Origin: an uncultured Granulosicoccus sp.
GTDB lineage: Bacteria; Pseudomonadota; Gammaproteobacteria; Granulosicoccales; Granulosicoccaceae
Reading direction: 5' to 3'
Assembly: GCA_947499955.1 (NCBI GenBank)
Contig: CANMQI010000004.1
Location: 343,318-407,317, forward strand
DNA: 64,000 nucleotides
Shown here: piece by piece, positions 18,022 to 25,780 of the stretch
How positions within the stretch are numbered: position 1 is the stretch's first letter
Layout: every line of letters starts with the position of its first letter
Notes under the pieces: generated by a model
Seen by the model: only the letters and a program-made list of their open reading frames with translations
Database searches by the model: none
Told to the model about the DNA's origin: nothing
Made by a program: the position numbers and the translations under genes

Positions 18022-18378
18022 ATGACCGTAGAAAAATTCGTCCCGAACACGGCGCTGATTACTCTCACGCCACGTGCGATTGCACATTTTGAAAAGCAGC
18101 TTGCCGATAAGCCAGGCTCATTGGTCCGTTTGTCTACAAAAGTAAGTGGTTGTACTGGTTTCGCTTACGTCATTGAAATCACCGATGGTGCTGAAGAAAA
18201 CGATGAAATACTGACATTTTCTGACGCCTTGTCCATTGCAGTGGCCGAACAGGCTCATGACCTTATCCGCAACACAGAAATCGATTACGTGATGGAGGGT
18301 GTGAACGGCTTGATCAAGTACAACAACCCTAACGTCATCAACGAGTGTGGTTGCGGAGAAAGCTTTAGCGTGGGGTAG
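18022..18378 (+). CDS. sufA: SufA/IscA-type Fe-S carrier protein
   Basis: This 118-residue A-type carrier has the three expected cysteines: one in KVSGCTGFAYVIE and a CGC pair in NECGCGESFSVG near the C-terminus. The spacing matches IscA/SufA proteins that hold and pass on a cluster. It starts 11 bases after sufS. SufA and IscA cannot be told apart by sequence alone, so the name follows the operon. Confidence 0.9.
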   Translation: MTVEKFVPNTALITLTPRAIAHFEKQLADKPGSLVRLSTKVSGCTGFAYVIEITDGAEENDEILTFSDALSIAVAEQAHDLIRNTEIDYVMEGVNGLIKYNNPNVINECGCGESFSVG

Positions 18379-18381
18379 ATC

Positions 18382-18921
18382 ATGGTACAAAAAATCGTGG
18401 TTACCAAGCGTGAATGTCGCGCGAGGCGAGTACCCACCGGCGAACCTCAAATAATTCCTGCCAATCAATTTGTCACTATTACTCAGGATCTGGGTGGTAG
18501 CTTCACGGTCACCTGGCGCGGCAATATGCTGCGAATAGACGGAATCGATGCGGATGTACTGGGCCGCGAAGCGTTGACGGCTCCGGTTTTCGATGAAAGC
18601 AATGAAGGAACGGATATAAGCGAAAAGAACGTCTGGTTGGCGTTGGAGAGCGTATTTGATCCTGAAATCCCGATCAACCTTGTTGAATTAGGTCTTATCT
18701 ATGATGTGGCGATTGAGCAAACCACGGGCACTGTCACCATTAAAATGACACTGACGGCACCGGGTTGCGGCATGGGCCCTGTTTTGGTGAGTGATGTGGA
18801 GGACCGGGTAGGAACCGTACCAAACGTCAAGAAAATCGTTGTCGATTTGGTTTTTGATCCTCCCTGGTCTCGCGATATGATGTCGGAAGAAGCACAACTG
18901 GAAGCTGGATTATTCTTTTAG
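18382..18921 (+). CDS. sufT: SufT (DUF59) Fe-S maturation protein
   Basis: The 179-residue protein has a short N-terminal beta domain (VTKRECRARRVPTGE..I) and a C-terminal MIP18/DUF59 domain: VFDPEIPINLVELGLIYDV, the TLTAPGCGMGP cysteine motif near residue 130, and VDLVFDPPWSRDMMSEEA. This two-part form matches SufT. It is proposed in other bacteria to help mature Fe-S proteins when demand is high. It lies 3 bases after sufA. Confidence 0.92.
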   Translation: MVQKIVVTKRECRARRVPTGEPQIIPANQFVTITQDLGGSFTVTWRGNMLRIDGIDADVLGREALTAPVFDESNEGTDISEKNVWLALESVFDPEIPINLVELGLIYDVAIEQTTGTVTIKMTLTAPGCGMGPVLVSDVEDRVGTVPNVKKIVVDLVFDPPWSRDMMSEEAQLEAGLFF

Positions 18922-18922
18922 C

Positions 18923-19333
18923 ATGGCAAAACTACCTTCAACTACAGATATCATCGACGACCTGGCTTTTTTCGATGACTGGGAAGAGCGCTATCAATAT
19001 ATTATTGATTTGAGCAAACAGCTGCCGGTATTGAGCGATGAAGAACGCACTGATGACAGATTGGTCAAAGGCTGTCAAAGCAGTGTCTGGTTGATAACCG
19101 GAATAGACCAGGGCAAGTTACATTTCTCCGCTGACAGCGATGCCATCATTGTCAGAGGCTTGTTGGTGCTGGTATTGGCAGCCTATCAAGACAAGAGCGC
19201 TCAGGAAATTCTGGCATTCGATATGGATGCCTACTTCAAGGAACTGGATCTGGAACGGCATATCACAGTCACTCGGGGTAACGGATTACGCTCCATAGTC
19301 GGGAAAATCAGACAAGAAGCATCACAAGCCTGA
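18923..19333 (+). CDS. sufE: Sulfur acceptor protein SufE
   Basis: The 136-residue protein accepts sulfur from SufS and passes it to SufB. The acceptor cysteine is in VKGCQSSVWL near residue 53, and the helical N-terminus DWEERYQYIIDLSKQLP is typical. It starts one base after the sufT stop and ends the operon. Its end is 25 bases from the end of convergent iscR, and I see no clear terminator hairpin between them. Confidence 0.94.
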   Translation: MAKLPSTTDIIDDLAFFDDWEERYQYIIDLSKQLPVLSDEERTDDRLVKGCQSSVWLITGIDQGKLHFSADSDAIIVRGLLVLVLAAYQDKSAQEILAFDMDAYFKELDLERHITVTRGNGLRSIVGKIRQEASQA

Positions 19334-19358
19334 CCCCGCCCTCTTTCTGCAGCTCTCG

Positions 19359-19817
19359 CTACACCGAGGGCCTTTGCACCAATATCCTGTCCTGACGTAG
19401 TGAGGTACTCCGCACTCTCTGCTGGTCTATCATGTCCTGCAACGAAACACTGCTGAGAAAATCCTCGATCTGCGCACTCAGCCCCTCCCACAGGTCGTGA
19501 GTCAGACACCGTCCGTGGCTGTGACAGTTCTCCTTGCCTGCACACTGCGTGGCATCGACCGACTCATTGACTGCGCCAATGATCTCTGACACGAAAACCA
19601 GATGCAAGTCTCTGGCGATGCAATAACCACCGCCTGGCCCCCTGGTACTGTTGACCAGCCCGTTACGCCGCAGCTTGGAAAACAACTGCTCGAGATAGGA
19701 TAAGGAAATTTCCTGACGAGCGGAGATATCTGCCAGAGAAACCGGCCCGGAATCCCCATGTAACGACAGATCAAGCATGGCCGTAACGGCGTATCGTCCC
19801 TTGGTCGTCAGTTTCAT
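19359..19817 (-). CDS. iscR: Iron-sulfur cluster regulator IscR (Rrf2 family)
   Basis: The 152-residue Rrf2-family regulator starts MKLTTKGRYAVTAMLDLSLH, the canonical IscR N-terminus, so I use the ATG at 19817 rather than an upstream one at 19874. The winged helix includes ISLSYLEQLFSKLRRNGLV and RGPGGGYC. The three cluster cysteines fall at 92, 98 and 104 with His107, exactly the numbering of E. coli IscR, and Glu43 is also present. It should sense [2Fe-2S] status and control suf. It is convergent with the operon, not at its head. Confidence 0.93.
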   Translation of the reverse strand: MKLTTKGRYAVTAMLDLSLHGDSGPVSLADISARQEISLSYLEQLFSKLRRNGLVNSTRGPGGGYCIARDLHLVFVSEIIGAVNESVDATQCAGKENCHSHGRCLTHDLWEGLSAQIEDFLSSVSLQDMIDQQRVRSTSLRQDRILVQRPSV

Positions 19818-19875
19818 GGGTACTGCAATCTGTAGAAATCCATCGCCGAATTTTCCCATAACCAAGTAAGGCAAT

Positions 19876-19890
19876 CAAGTATTGTACTTG
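19876..19890. promoter_or_regulatory. Palindrome upstream of iscR
   Basis: CAAGTATTGTACTTG is a perfect 6-base inverted repeat with a 3-base centre, 59 bases upstream of the iscR ATG. The adjoining TACTTGACTGGACTT resembles half of an IscR type 1 site. Autoregulation is therefore plausible, but the match is partial. Confidence 0.45.
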
Positions 19891-19942
19891 ACTGGACTTT
19901 GAAGAGAGCTGTTGTGCTTGGGCTCAGGTACAGCGAATCGAA

Positions 19943-21553
19943 TTACCTTTCCGGGGTATCCACCTCAGTGGCCGTATCCTCAGCCAGTGGCGTCGCATGA
20001 TTCATGGCCTCCCAGCCATCGCGGTAATACTCGATCACGGGCAGTGAGTGATTCTGATTGATCTCGGCCTTCACCCGTGGCAAATCAGCAGGCAGACGCA
20101 GTACATCCATCAGCGTCTGATCATTGAGAAAACGCCCAGGCGGTATGGATTGCGCCGCGGTCTCCAGTGAATGTTCAGATGCAATGAAGAACCCCCAAAG
20201 CCCGAACGAGGGCACGTACACAGTGGCAGGCCGGACACTCGGAAACACTACCTCAAGGGTGTTGCCAATACTCCAGAATGCCTGCCGCGCAAACCACGGC
20301 GATGTGGACTGCGTGATCATCACACCTCCCACAGAGAGCCTTCGTGCCACTCTCTGGTAAAAGGCCACACTGTAGAGCTTGGCAATATCCTCGCTTTCGG
20401 GATCGGGAAGATCGATCACGATCAAATCGTACAGACCTCCTTGCTCAGCCAGAAACTTCCAGGCATCGGTATTGTCAACGGTAACCCGCTTGTCTTTCAA
20501 GGAACCCTGATTGAGTGAAACCCATTGTTGCTGGCTTGCTGCAAGTCCGGTAACAGCCTCGTCCAGATCAACGACGTCCACCGATTGGATACTGTCGTAT
20601 TTCAGCAACTCTCTGGCAGCCAGTCCATCACCCCCGCCGATGACAAGCGCGCGTTGTCGATTCAGCGCAAATGCCGCAGGTAAATGAACCAGCACTTCGT
20701 GATAACGATATTCATCAACGGATGAAAACTGCAGATTGCCATCCAGGTACAAACGCAAGTCGTTGCCTCTCTCTGTCAACACCACTTTCTGGTAGGTGGA
20801 CTGACGAGTATGGATCACCGGGTCTTCATACAATGCCGCTTGTATCAGCACTTCTGCCGGTCTGACCCAGACAACACAGGCGATCAGTGTTGCCAGACAC
20901 AAAGCGATACCTGCCAACAGCTTGCCGCGCCACACACGCAGCTGTGAACGAAATGAATACGCCACCAACAGTGCCACGAAAAGGTTGACCAGGCCCACGG
21001 CAGAGGCGGTCAACAAGTGACCGAAGTATGGCAACAGGATGAACGGAAATAACAATGAGGCCAGCAAGGCACCTATATAGTCGAATGTCAGTACCTGACT
21101 GATACCTCGCCGCAAGCCGCTACGCGTCTCCAGTATTCGGGTCAGCAATGGCAGCTCCATACCAATCAGGATGCCAATAACGCCGACCACCAACACCATG
21201 ACGGGATAGTAGTAGTCGGTCCATGCGTAAACGAGTAGTAGCAGCAACGCCGATACCCCACCGACTGCGCCTATCGCAATTTCGATACTGATGAATACTG
21301 GCACGACATGGCGAGTAATCGATTGAGCAAGCCAGGCGCCCACACCCATGAAGAACAGGAACAATCCGATCGTCACCGAATAATGGATGACACTCGAACC
21401 CAGCAGGTAAGTGGACAAGCTGCTGATCAGCAACTCATAGATCAGACTGCAAGCGGCAATGATGAATATCGAGCCAGCCAGAAGATAGAACTGGCTGTTG
21501 GAAATCACCGCATCTGCCAAGGCAACTTCGTCAGACTTCTGATCAGTTACCAT
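19943..21553 (-). CDS. Membrane-anchored spermidine synthase-like protein
   Basis: The 536-residue protein has about seven membrane helices in the first 230 residues and then a cytoplasmic Rossmann methyltransferase-fold domain of the polyamine aminopropyltransferase family. The domain shows LYLDGNLQFSSVDEYRYHEVL, the SAM-binding ALVIGGGDGLAARELLKY, VDVVDLDEAV and LIVIDLPDPES. Known: such synthases transfer aminopropyl from decarboxylated SAM to a diamine; the membrane form is uncharacterised in detail. It is the last gene of a leftward cluster with DUF350 and DUF4178 proteins, and a speD-like relic lies at the upstream end. Confidence 0.85.
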   Translation of the reverse strand: MVTDQKSDEVALADAVISNSQFYLLAGSIFIIAACSLIYELLISSLSTYLLGSSVIHYSVTIGLFLFFMGVGAWLAQSITRHVVPVFISIEIAIGAVGGVSALLLLLVYAWTDYYYPVMVLVVGVIGILIGMELPLLTRILETRSGLRRGISQVLTFDYIGALLASLLFPFILLPYFGHLLTASAVGLVNLFVALLVAYSFRSQLRVWRGKLLAGIALCLATLIACVVWVRPAEVLIQAALYEDPVIHTRQSTYQKVVLTERGNDLRLYLDGNLQFSSVDEYRYHEVLVHLPAAFALNRQRALVIGGGDGLAARELLKYDSIQSVDVVDLDEAVTGLAASQQQWVSLNQGSLKDKRVTVDNTDAWKFLAEQGGLYDLIVIDLPDPESEDIAKLYSVAFYQRVARRLSVGGVMITQSTSPWFARQAFWSIGNTLEVVFPSVRPATVYVPSFGLWGFFIASEHSLETAAQSIPPGRFLNDQTLMDVLRLPADLPRVKAEINQNHSLPVIEYYRDGWEAMNHATPLAEDTATEVDTPER

Positions 21554-21596
21554 CGCGCAGAGTCATGTCAAAACAGGTGATGAGCTGTTCGGCCCG

Positions 21597-21881
21597 CTAG
21601 CTGATCAACACACTGGCAATGATGATACACACACCCAACATCATGGAACCTGCCAGCACAGCCAACGCCCGGTTTTCCTTCACGGCAACCTCTTCTGCCA
21701 GATTTCCTGGGGTCAGCCAGTCAACGACCTTGAACCCGGCAACGGCCATGACGATACCGACGATTGAATACACAATGGTCGAAAAGAGCTCGCCGGCAAA
21801 CCCTGCCATTGTCCCCTGTTGTGCCAATGCGACATCACTGGCTGCAAGCAGCACGATCGCTGAAACGCATCCACGGCTCAT
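21597..21881 (-). CDS. DUF350 membrane protein
   Basis: This 94-residue protein from ATG 21881 has a hydrophobic N-terminal signal or anchor (SAIVLLAASDVALAQ) and two more helices, the second ending SVLIS. The FSTIVYSIVGIVMAVAGFKVVDWLTPG segment is typical of DUF350 (YjfL-like) proteins. A GTG start at 21911 would add ten residues. DUF350 genes neighbour DUF4178 and spermidine synthase genes in other bacteria as far as I recall. The function is unknown. Confidence 0.75.
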   Translation of the reverse strand: MSRGCVSAIVLLAASDVALAQQGTMAGFAGELFSTIVYSIVGIVMAVAGFKVVDWLTPGNLAEEVAVKENRALAVLAGSMMLGVCIIIASVLIS

Positions 21882-21962
21882 CTTGTCGGATTTCTTCACG
21901 TCATTCTCCACTGATACATGTCAACTGTTGATGCGGAACGCCCATAGCTCGACTACCGGCTC

Positions 21963-22139
21963 CTACTTGCCCATTCTGGGCCCACCACCTACATAGGTGC
22001 GATTATCCTTTGATCGCAGTACGGCGTTGGCCCCGGTGCCTGGAACGGCCTCAGCTCCACTGCGCAGGCTGTACCACGCGGGCAGCCCGAGAATAGCGAC
22101 GATCAGCAAGCCCAGCAATGGATAATGCAAACGCTTCAT
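21963..22139 (-). CDS. Small single-pass membrane or lipoprotein-like peptide
   Basis: The 58-residue peptide has one N-terminal hydrophobic helix (LLGLLIVAILGLPAWYSL) and a short polar tail ending YVGGGPRMGK. The ATG at 22139 overlaps the stop of the DUF4178 gene (ATGA), so translation is coupled. No family is recognised. It probably faces the periplasm and belongs to the same membrane system as its neighbours. Confidence 0.6.
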   Translation of the reverse strand: MKRLHYPLLGLLIVAILGLPAWYSLRSGAEAVPGTGANAVLRSKDNRTYVGGGPRMGK

Positions 22140-23656
22140 GACCACTGCTCCGCGGGATCGGCCTTGAGTTGCCCCTCGGGTTCAAACCTTTTCTTCACTT
22201 TCACGGCTATGGAGGCTGCCACCGACTTTACCGCTGATATCTTCATGAGAAACATGATGACCATGAACACGGTAAAACCAGCTGCCAACATGAATGGCAG
22301 CGATGATGAGCGGTTAGGCTCTGCCCGCAAGGTAAATTCGGATACCTTGGTCGACGAGGAAGGTTCAACAGACACCACTACCCGATAAGCGCCGGGCTCG
22401 TCTATTCGTACAAACCACTGAATGTTGCTCTGGCGCTCCAGCCAGGGCCCATCGCTATCACGCCCCGACTCCTGCCAGAATTCAAGATACTTCTGGTAGA
22501 CAGGCTCACCTTCGCTATTGGCGAGCGCCAGATCAACGCCCATCCACGAATTGTTATCCAGCTGACTGACACTGGCGTTGAATTCATACCGTGTCCCTGA
22601 CTCTTCGACGTTGATGGTCTGTAGCACTACCTCTTCGGACTGTGAGGTGATACCAACACTCTGACTGATCACCTCACCACCGCGATTGATCATGAAAGCA
22701 ATGACCGCCAGTAAAGGCAAAGCCACCAGAAGCATGTTGATGGAACGTTTCCAGCGGTTGATGCCAGACAACTCAGGATCCTTGCCCAGCGCTTTGAACA
22801 TTTCTGAATCATCAATTCGTTGCGACCTGATGAATTCGATTTCCTTGGGATTCTGGTTCTCGTCCAGACGCGTTTCGATACTGACCTGATAGCCAGCATG
22901 TGGCCCGCCAGGCCTGACCGGCAGGACACTTGCACCAAGATGCTCAGCTGAATCGTGTCTCTCACCTTGCTTCGGCTGATAGCTGAACTCCCCTGCAGCA
23001 AATTCCAGCTTCCACTGCCCGTGCTCATAATGCCGATCAGAGGAATCGGGGTTGAAGGGTTCCATCGGAATGTATTTCTCGGCCCAATACCGGCACTTGC
23101 CCTCATCGATCAACCAGGCCAGCTCACGATGCTCATTCAGCATCCACCAACTGGTGTAACGCACGTTGCTGGTCTCCCACTTCTTGTCTTCCTTGTCGTA
23201 CTCACGCAGGGATCCGCTGAACAGTTGTACCCCTATCGCCTGCCAACGCCGATTCGCATACTGGAAGAAATCACCAACGGTAAATCTGGATTCAAGATCA
23301 AGCGCTTCATTCCAGCGCTCAAGTCGGATGTCATTAGCCGGGTGTATGGCATCGCAACCACAATACTGGCAGATGACATGCTTTGACTCGGGGTTCTGGC
23401 GTGCCAGAGGGCCACCACAATTGACGCACTGGAATACCTCGGCAGTTTTCCTGTCCAGAACTTTCACGCCATCGATCAGGCGCGCACTCAGCCGGGCTTT
23501 CTGTTGCTCCAGCTCGTTGTGGAATTGCGGATGTTGTACCTGGAGATCAGGAATGGCCTGCAATGCAGACACCTCGTGTCCTGCATCGATATGGTGCTGT
23601 AGCGCATCGAGGACTTTATCCGGATGCATTCCGACAAGGCGTTTTGATATTTGCAT
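22136..23656 (-). CDS. DUF4178 protein with zinc ribbon and two membrane helices
   Basis: The 506-residue protein has a helical N-terminus (about 1-70), a zinc ribbon with CVNCGGPLA and CQYCGCDAIH (about 76-100), a DUF4178 domain (about 115-280, FTVGDFFQYANRRWQAIGVQ and WLIDEGKCRYWAE), a membrane helix near 305, a beta-rich domain, a second helix near 470 and a basic tail. The family has no proven activity. It overlaps the small membrane gene downstream. Its position next to a membrane spermidine synthase and DUF350 suggests one membrane-associated complex (inference). Confidence 0.8.
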   Translation of the reverse strand: MQISKRLVGMHPDKVLDALQHHIDAGHEVSALQAIPDLQVQHPQFHNELEQQKARLSARLIDGVKVLDRKTAEVFQCVNCGGPLARQNPESKHVICQYCGCDAIHPANDIRLERWNEALDLESRFTVGDFFQYANRRWQAIGVQLFSGSLREYDKEDKKWETSNVRYTSWWMLNEHRELAWLIDEGKCRYWAEKYIPMEPFNPDSSDRHYEHGQWKLEFAAGEFSYQPKQGERHDSAEHLGASVLPVRPGGPHAGYQVSIETRLDENQNPKEIEFIRSQRIDDSEMFKALGKDPELSGINRWKRSINMLLVALPLLAVIAFMINRGGEVISQSVGITSQSEEVVLQTINVEESGTRYEFNASVSQLDNNSWMGVDLALANSEGEPVYQKYLEFWQESGRDSDGPWLERQSNIQWFVRIDEPGAYRVVVSVEPSSSTKVSEFTLRAEPNRSSSLPFMLAAGFTVFMVIMFLMKISAVKSVAASIAVKVKKRFEPEGQLKADPAEQWS

Positions 23657-23701
23657 GCTGCCCTGATCATACCGCCTGTCTGGAACGTCGGGAAGTAACG
23701 C

Positions 23702-24313
23702 TCATTCCCATTCGAACTGTTGCCCACGCACCACTCGACCTCGATACATCTGCACATCCCGTGCGGCCGACTCGAACGATGCCTTGATGCCGTTGTTGAT
23801 TGCATCGATACATACCACGCTTTCGCCCGGCACGATTGCCACCGGCAGTGATCCTTCAACCCCCGCCACCCGAGCGTCGATTCGCTCTGTTACGAACCAG
23901 TCGGCAGCGTCGAGAGTGACTTTGCCCCCCACGGTTGCGTCATCGAACTGGCCAGGCGCAATCGAGTGATCCATGTGGCTGTGTAATCGGTAGACACCAT
24001 CGTCCTCTTCCAGCCATTGATGAAAACCGTCATCGAACTCCAGCCACCACTCGTCCCAGAAGCCTTCGTTGTAGCTCATGCGCACTCGGCCGGCGACGTG
24101 AAACAGCCTGCCCTCCAACTCGCCACGCTTTCCAAGTCGCAACATGGACGGTGCATCGATGGCATGCTCGAACAGGCCAGCAGACTCCCAGCCATTACTG
24201 CCAAGATAGATCCAGTTGCTGCAGTGTGGGCAGGCCAGGCTGCGAACGTGTGCCGTAGTCTCACTCATCGCGGCGCCACAGGAGGGACAACTGATGGATT
24301 CATTGAATGTCAT
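23702..24313 (-). CDS. Second DUF4178-like protein with zinc ribbon
   Basis: The 203-residue protein begins MTFNESISCPSCGAAM and has a second CPHCSNWIYL pair, forming a zinc ribbon at about 9-37. A DUF4178-like beta domain follows (WWLEFDDGFHQWLEEDDGVYRLH). The ATG at 24313 overlaps the stop of the speD-like remnant (ATGA), which argues for this start over a longer reading to 24451. No membrane segment is present. It and the larger DUF4178 protein are probably paralogues acting together. Confidence 0.7.
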   Translation of the reverse strand: MTFNESISCPSCGAAMSETTAHVRSLACPHCSNWIYLGSNGWESAGLFEHAIDAPSMLRLGKRGELEGRLFHVAGRVRMSYNEGFWDEWWLEFDDGFHQWLEEDDGVYRLHSHMDHSIAPGQFDDATVGGKVTLDAADWFVTERIDARVAGVEGSLPVAIVPGESVVCIDAINNGIKASFESAARDVQMYRGRVVRGQQFEWE

Positions 24314-24528
24314 GAGTCTTGCTTGAGTTGCATTGGCTTTTGCGACGTTTGGCAAGGATAGACCTCTATCGGCTGAGCTGCAAAGTAGTCGCTCGCTCGC
24401 AAACTGGTCGCCACTCTGATACTGAGCACCCCACCCGCTTTGCGAATGCACCTGACAGCGTCTGGCTCGATGAGCTCAATGCATTCAACGATCGCTTCAA
24501 CGTAGTTGTCTTGACGCAAGCATGCTGG
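24310..24528 (-). pseudogene. Likely C-terminal remnant of S-adenosylmethionine decarboxylase
   Basis: The frame gives ACLRQDNYVEAIVECIELIE followed by PDAVRCIRKAGGVL. This resembles the C-terminus of bacterial AdoMet decarboxylases, where a CG.ADPY.AI segment precedes a helix and a final basic strand. Upstream in the same frame is a stop (24531-24529), and the catalytic pro-region is absent. Its stop overlaps the next gene's start, showing it was once a translated upstream neighbour. A spermidine synthase would need this enzyme's product. A genuine short gene starting at TTG 24519 is the alternative. Confidence 0.45.
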
Positions 24529-24566
24529 TCAACTCATTCTGAATGCTGACCTCCGGGGTTTCCCTG

Positions 24567-25604
24567 TCAGTACGTTGCCGGATACAACTCGGGTGCTATC
24601 TGGACGAGATGGTCCTCGTCCTGACTGTTGTCCAGTAAGTCGAACGCAGTGCGTACCAGTTGCCTGTGCCGTTGCCGAATCATGTGTACCGGGAAGCGCA
24701 GCCACTGCCCGTAGGGTTCATAGTCGAAGCAGCCGATGGACACGTTGTGCAGTTCGGCTTCTGGTCGCTGCACCAGAAACTGCAGGATGGATTCAAACAC
24801 GTTGATGGAATTGACGAAAAGGCCGGCGGGCAGTCCGCCGAGACGTGCTGTCAACTCTTCCATGGCAGCCAGTGCCGGAGCTGGCTGGTAACCGCAGGCG
24901 ATGATCTGCTCTTCCCCGCACTGGCCCAGGCGTTCGGTGACAACCTCGCGGAAACTCGAAATTCGAGCAGCAGAAGCATGCAGTGTGGCGTCACCACCAA
25001 TCAGGTACACCTTGTTGCGCTTCACGGAAACCTTTGATGGCAAGGTATTGATTATCGCCTCGGTCAACTGGCGTGCACCTATGGCGTTGTCGGTAACGGC
25101 CGACCTTGCCCCTCGGCAGGGTTGATCGAGAAACACGGTAGGCAGGTTGGCCGCCTCACTCAACTGATGAATATTCTCGGGTTGAGCCGCTCCGGCAACG
25201 AACAGGGAATCGATGGAGTAGCTCAGGAGGTTCTGTACAGCGTCGGCTTCGGCAGCGCTGTCTCGTTGCGTGGCAATGATGATCGGACATTGGCCGCGCT
25301 TTCTGGCCTCCTGGGTGAAGCTCTGCGCCAGGTCAGAGAAGAATCGGTTGTCGTGTTCGGGAATCAGCAGCCCGATCAGGTCGGAGCGTGCCGTACGCAG
25401 CCCACGTGCCTGCCTGTTGATGGCATAACCCATTTCCCTGGCGACGCTGATGATCCGCTCGGCCGTTTCAGGACGAATGCGGCGTGCCTTCCAGCGACCG
25501 CTGAGTGCCGCACTGACGGTTGAGGGTGACGATCCCGTTTCGCGAGCAATGTCGTAGATCGTGGTCGATTGTTTGCGGGATTCGGTTCGCGGGTCCTTGC
25601 TCAT
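24567..25604 (-). CDS. LacI-family regulator of the RbsABC-type sugar locus
   Basis: The 345-residue repressor has its helix-turn-helix at about 13-60 (TTIYDIARETGSSPSTVSAALSGRWKARRI, then AREMGYAINRQARGLRT with the hinge). The effector domain starts LIGLLIPEHDNRFFSDLAQSF. The start at ATG 25604 places the HTH at the normal distance from the N-terminus; an upstream extension to 25838 would cross the promoter region. It is divergent from the sugar-binding protein gene at 25781, so a shared control region lies between them. Confidence 0.9.
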   Translation of the reverse strand: MSKDPRTESRKQSTTIYDIARETGSSPSTVSAALSGRWKARRIRPETAERIISVAREMGYAINRQARGLRTARSDLIGLLIPEHDNRFFSDLAQSFTQEARKRGQCPIIIATQRDSAAEADAVQNLLSYSIDSLFVAGAAQPENIHQLSEAANLPTVFLDQPCRGARSAVTDNAIGARQLTEAIINTLPSKVSVKRNKVYLIGGDATLHASAARISSFREVVTERLGQCGEEQIIACGYQPAPALAAMEELTARLGGLPAGLFVNSINVFESILQFLVQRPEAELHNVSIGCFDYEPYGQWLRFPVHMIRQRHRQLVRTAFDLLDNSQDEDHLVQIAPELYPATY

Positions 25605-25675
25605 GAGAAATTTTTTCTCGATTCCTGTTCTGCTGTTGACACAATGCGCCATGCGGGAGTACGGTGCACCATCGA

Positions 25676-25696
25676 TTGTGCAATACGGTATCACAA
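25676..25696. promoter_or_regulatory. Candidate operator between the LacI and sugar-binding genes
   Basis: TTGTG and CACAA arms lie symmetrically around an 11-base centre containing ATACGGTAT. A TTGACA at 25636-25641 with TACGGT 18 bases downstream could be the rightward promoter, placing this site just after it. The LacI protein at 24567 is the natural candidate binder. The inner and outer symmetries are offset by one base, so the match is imperfect. Confidence 0.4.
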
Positions 25697-25780
25697 CGTC
25701 TTCAACGGATTCACGAGATTGTCCTGACAGTGGCCTCTGGAAAGAGGGCCATGTCAGAAACCAAGCAGGAGAACCACCAC

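Noticed and set aside
24318..24451. Longer N-terminus for the small DUF4178-like protein
   Set aside because: The extra residues are not family-like, and the ATG at 24313 overlaps the upstream stop, the usual pattern of coupled genes.
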